Assembly: GCF_008728855.1 (NCBI RefSeq)
Contig: NZ_CP042906.1
Span: 2,542,001-2,606,000 of the forward strand
Source: Hypericibacter terrae
Lineage (GTDB): Bacteria; Pseudomonadota; Alphaproteobacteria; Dongiales; Dongiaceae
Length of the DNA: 64,000 bases
Direction: 5' to 3'
Shown piece after piece: positions 61,922 to 64,000 of the stretch. Both the position numbers and the translations under genes were made by a program. The notes beneath the pieces were generated by a model. The model was not told the DNA's origin. It saw only the letters and a program-made list of their open reading frames with translations, and searched no databases. Numbering within the stretch: the stretch's first letter is position 1; each line of letters opens with the position of its first letter.

Positions 61922-62938
61922 ATGGAACAGCTTCTGGGCCCCTTGCGGGCCGCGGGCGATCCGACCCGCCTCAGACTGCTCGCGGTGCTGGCGCGGGCCG
62001 AATTGACCGTGACCGAGCTGACCCAGGTGCTGGGGCAGAGCCAGCCGCGCCTCAGCCGTCACCTCAAGCTCCTCGTCTCCGCCGGCCTGCTCAATCGGTT
62101 CCAGGAAGGAAGCTGGGTGTTCTTCCGCCCGGCCGAGAAGGGGGCGGGCGGCGCGCTCGCGCACTTTCTCACCGAACGCATCCGTTCCGACGATCCGACC
62201 ATCGCGCGTGACCTCGAACGCCTCGCGGTGGTGCGCGAACAGCGCGCCGAGACGGCCGCGGCCTATTTTCGCGGCCGTGCGAACGAATGGAACGAGATCC
62301 GCGCCCTGCATATCCCGGAGAAGGATGTCGACGCCGCGATCCTCGATCTGCTGGGCGATATCGCCGGCAGCGATCTGGTCGATCTCGGCACCGGGACCGG
62401 GCGCGTTTTGGAATTGCTGGCGCCGCGTGCGAAGAGCGGTGTCGGCGTCGATCTCAGCCGCGAGATGCTCGCGATCGCGCGCCACAGCCTCGATCGCCCG
62501 GAGCTGCGCCATGTCCAGATCCGCCAGGGCGATCTCTATGCGTTGCCGCTGGAGAGCGGTTCCGCTGACATCGTCACGCTTCACCTGGTGCTGCATTATC
62601 TGGACGACCCCGCCGCGGCCCTGCTCGAGGCGGCCCGGTTGCTGCGCCCCAAGGGCCGGCTGCTGATCGTCGATTTCGCGCCGCACAATCTCGAATTCCT
62701 GCGCGACGAGCATGCGCATCGCCGTCTGGGCTTCACCCAGGACGAAATCGCCGGCTGGTGTCGCGATGCCGGCCTCAAGATCGAAGCCACGCGCTCGCTT
62801 CAGCCCAAACCGGGCAAGAACGGCGAGCGGTTGACGGTCATGCTCTGGGTCGCGCGCCAGACCGTCGACATCGCGCCGAAGGCGCCACCCGCTTTCGGCA
62901 AATTCCAATCCCGAACCAGGAAGGAACGGACCCGATGA
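61922..62938 (+). CDS. ArsR-family regulator fused to SAM-dependent methyltransferase
   Basis: A 338-residue two-domain protein. Residues about 1-95 are an ArsR winged helix (TELTQVLGQSQPRLSRHLKLL). At the classic metal-binding place (ELCVCDL) the sequence is ELTVTEL, without Cys, so it should not sense metals. Residues about 125-310 are a class I methyltransferase with the SAM motif LVDLGTGTGRVLELL. It overlaps metF by 4 bases. Similar fusions sit beside metF in other alphaproteobacteria, as I recall. A role sensing SAM or SAH to control methionine and folate metabolism is inferred. GGGAGA precedes the ATG. Confidence 0.88.
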   Translation: MEQLLGPLRAAGDPTRLRLLAVLARAELTVTELTQVLGQSQPRLSRHLKLLVSAGLLNRFQEGSWVFFRPAEKGAGGALAHFLTERIRSDDPTIARDLERLAVVREQRAETAAAYFRGRANEWNEIRALHIPEKDVDAAILDLLGDIAGSDLVDLGTGTGRVLELLAPRAKSGVGVDLSREMLAIARHSLDRPELRHVQIRQGDLYALPLESGSADIVTLHLVLHYLDDPAAALLEAARLLRPKGRLLIVDFAPHNLEFLRDEHAHRRLGFTQDEIAGWCRDAGLKIEATRSLQPKPGKNGERLTVMLWVARQTVDIAPKAPPAFGKFQSRTRKERTR

Positions 62939-63867
62939 TTCGCAACCCCGCCCTCATTTCCGATCGCATCAGGGTCTCGTTCGAGTTCTTCCCGCCCAAG
63001 ACGCGCGAGCATGAGGGCGCCCTGTGGCACACCATCGAGCGGCTGACGGCGATGCAGCCCGATTTCGTGTCGGTGACCTACGGCGCCGGCGGTTCCACGC
63101 AGGACCGCACGCTCGCGACCCTGCGCCGCCTGGCGCAACGCACCGAGTTGCCAGCCGCAGGCCATTTGACCTGCGTCGGCAAGAGCAAGGCCGAGGTCGA
63201 TGCCGTCGCGCGCGATTACTGGGCCGCGGGGATCAGGCGCATCGTGGCGCTGCGGGGCGATGCGCCGGCCGCCCAGGGCCGCTATGCGCCGCATCCGGAA
63301 GGGTATCGCGATGCGGCCGACCTGGTGGCCGGCCTGACCCGGATCGGCGATTTCGACATCTCGGTCGCGGCCTATCCCGAGAGCCATCCCGACAGCCCGT
63401 CGCCCGAAGCCGATCTCGACAACCTCAAGCGCAAGCTCGATGCCGGCGCGCGGCGGGCCATCACCCAGTTCTTCTTCGAGCCCGAGACCTATCTGCGCTT
63501 CATGGATCGGGCACGGGCCGCGGGCATCACGGCGCCGATCATCCCCGGCATCCTGCCGGTCACCAACTTCAGGACAGTGCAGGAGTTCGCCAAGCGCTGC
63601 GGCGCCTCGATCCCGGCCTGGCTCGCCCGCACCTTCGAAGGTCTCGACGAAGATCCGGCGACGCGCGAACTAATCGCCGCGACCGTCGCGGTCGATCTAT
63701 GTCTCAAGCTGCAGACCCAGGGCGTGACCGATTTCCATATCTACACGCTCAATCGCGCCGAGCTGACGCTTGCGATCTGCCATATGCTGGGTTTGCGGTC
63801 GGGCTTGCAGCGCCGTCGTCATCGCAGCCATGGCGAGGGCATGGCCGAGCAGGCGACCACCGCTTAG
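62935..63867 (+). CDS. metF: Methylenetetrahydrofolate reductase
   Basis: A 310-residue FAD enzyme that reduces 5,10-methylene-THF to 5-methyl-THF for methionine synthesis. Landmarks: SFEFFPPKTREHEGALW (catalytic Glu in the FEFFPPK motif), SVTYGAGGSTQDRT, HLTCVGKS, ALRGDAP, and ITQFFFEPETYLRF. Length is normal for the bacterial enzyme. ATGA overlaps the preceding stop, with AGGAAGGA upstream. metH is not within the window. Confidence 0.95.
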   Translation: MIRNPALISDRIRVSFEFFPPKTREHEGALWHTIERLTAMQPDFVSVTYGAGGSTQDRTLATLRRLAQRTELPAAGHLTCVGKSKAEVDAVARDYWAAGIRRIVALRGDAPAAQGRYAPHPEGYRDAADLVAGLTRIGDFDISVAAYPESHPDSPSPEADLDNLKRKLDAGARRAITQFFFEPETYLRFMDRARAAGITAPIIPGILPVTNFRTVQEFAKRCGASIPAWLARTFEGLDEDPATRELIAATVAVDLCLKLQTQGVTDFHIYTLNRAELTLAICHMLGLRSGLQRRRHRSHGEGMAEQATTA

Positions 63868-63892
63868 GTTTCGCCCAGCCAGCCCACCACGC

Positions 63893-64000
63893 TCATGGGA
63901 CCGGCGGCTCGACGCCGTGATCGGGGTTGTCTTCGGGATTGTTCGGATTGAACAAGGTCATTCCGATCTCGCGGAGGAACGCCTGGAACTTCGGATCGTT
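63893..64000 (-). CDS. C-terminal end of a gene entering from the right (partial)
   Basis: On the minus strand the frame from the window edge reads NDPKFQAFLREIGMTLFNPN, then a short Pro-rich acidic tail and TGA at 63893-63895. The sequence has coding character, with 35 residues visible. It converges with metF. The family cannot be judged from this piece. Confidence 0.6.
   Translation of the reverse strand, partial: NDPKFQAFLREIGMTLFNPNNPEDNPDHGVEPPVP

Overview
The window is about 64 kb of GC-rich DNA (roughly two thirds G+C in coding regions) from a Gram-negative bacterium, most likely an alphaproteobacterium of the Rhodospirillales/Rhizobiales type. Supporting signs are BetI-like TetR regulators, a Rieske oxygenase of the quaternary-amine subfamily, an ArsR-methyltransferase fusion just upstream of metF, an alpha-2-macroglobulin/PBP1C pair, and a complete bacterial ceramide gene set laid out much as in Caulobacter. 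I see no insertion sequence, prophage, CRISPR array or rRNA. One tRNA (Asn, GTT) is present. Gene density is high and most operons are tight.

Left part (1-14000): a trimethylamine/dimethylamine dehydrogenase-like flavoprotein, a YpfJ-type zinc protease, and an RND efflux pump with its membrane-fusion protein. Then, on the minus strand, a TetR regulator, a Rieske oxygenase with Glu as the bridging residue, an acyl-CoA dehydrogenase, an MFS carrier and a gamma-glutamylputrescine-oxidase-like flavoenzyme. Divergent from the TetR gene (14224-17056) is an acyl-CoA operon: crotonase, acyl-CoA dehydrogenase and a DECR1-like 2,4-dienoyl-CoA reductase. Next come a lipoprotein, an OmpR-type response regulator and a histidine kinase (17179-20066), two unknown genes and a TonB-family protein.

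Centre (22797-34326): after tRNA-Asn lies the most interesting region, a minus-strand sphingolipid (ceramide) cluster. In order of transcription it holds an acyl-AMP ligase, a CerR-like reductase, an acyl carrier protein, serine palmitoyltransferase, a metallophosphoesterase, an LptF/LptG pair, a membrane fatty-acid hydroxylase and a GNAT-fold protein resembling bacterial ceramide synthase. The LptFG pair inside this cluster suggests dedicated sphingolipid export. A Gfo/Idh/MocA dehydrogenase is divergent from it.

Right part (34601-64000): alpha-2-macroglobulin plus PBP1C; a putrescine-type aminotransferase; a polyamine ABC transporter (binding protein divergent from two permeases and an ATPase); ArsC-like, DUF488 and DUF2945 proteins; a Rieske-FAD reductase; a second class III aminotransferase divergent from a second BetI-like TetR that carries an extra C-terminal helix-turn-helix; an ADP-forming acyl-CoA synthetase; a DmpA-type aminopeptidase; an RhlE-type helicase; small hydrolases; and an ArsR-methyltransferase/metF pair. 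The two TetR loci share a 16-bp intergenic motif (15 of 16 bases identical), which suggests common control of amine and acyl-CoA catabolism. Amine uptake, transamination, oxidation and N-demethylation are a recurring theme across the window.
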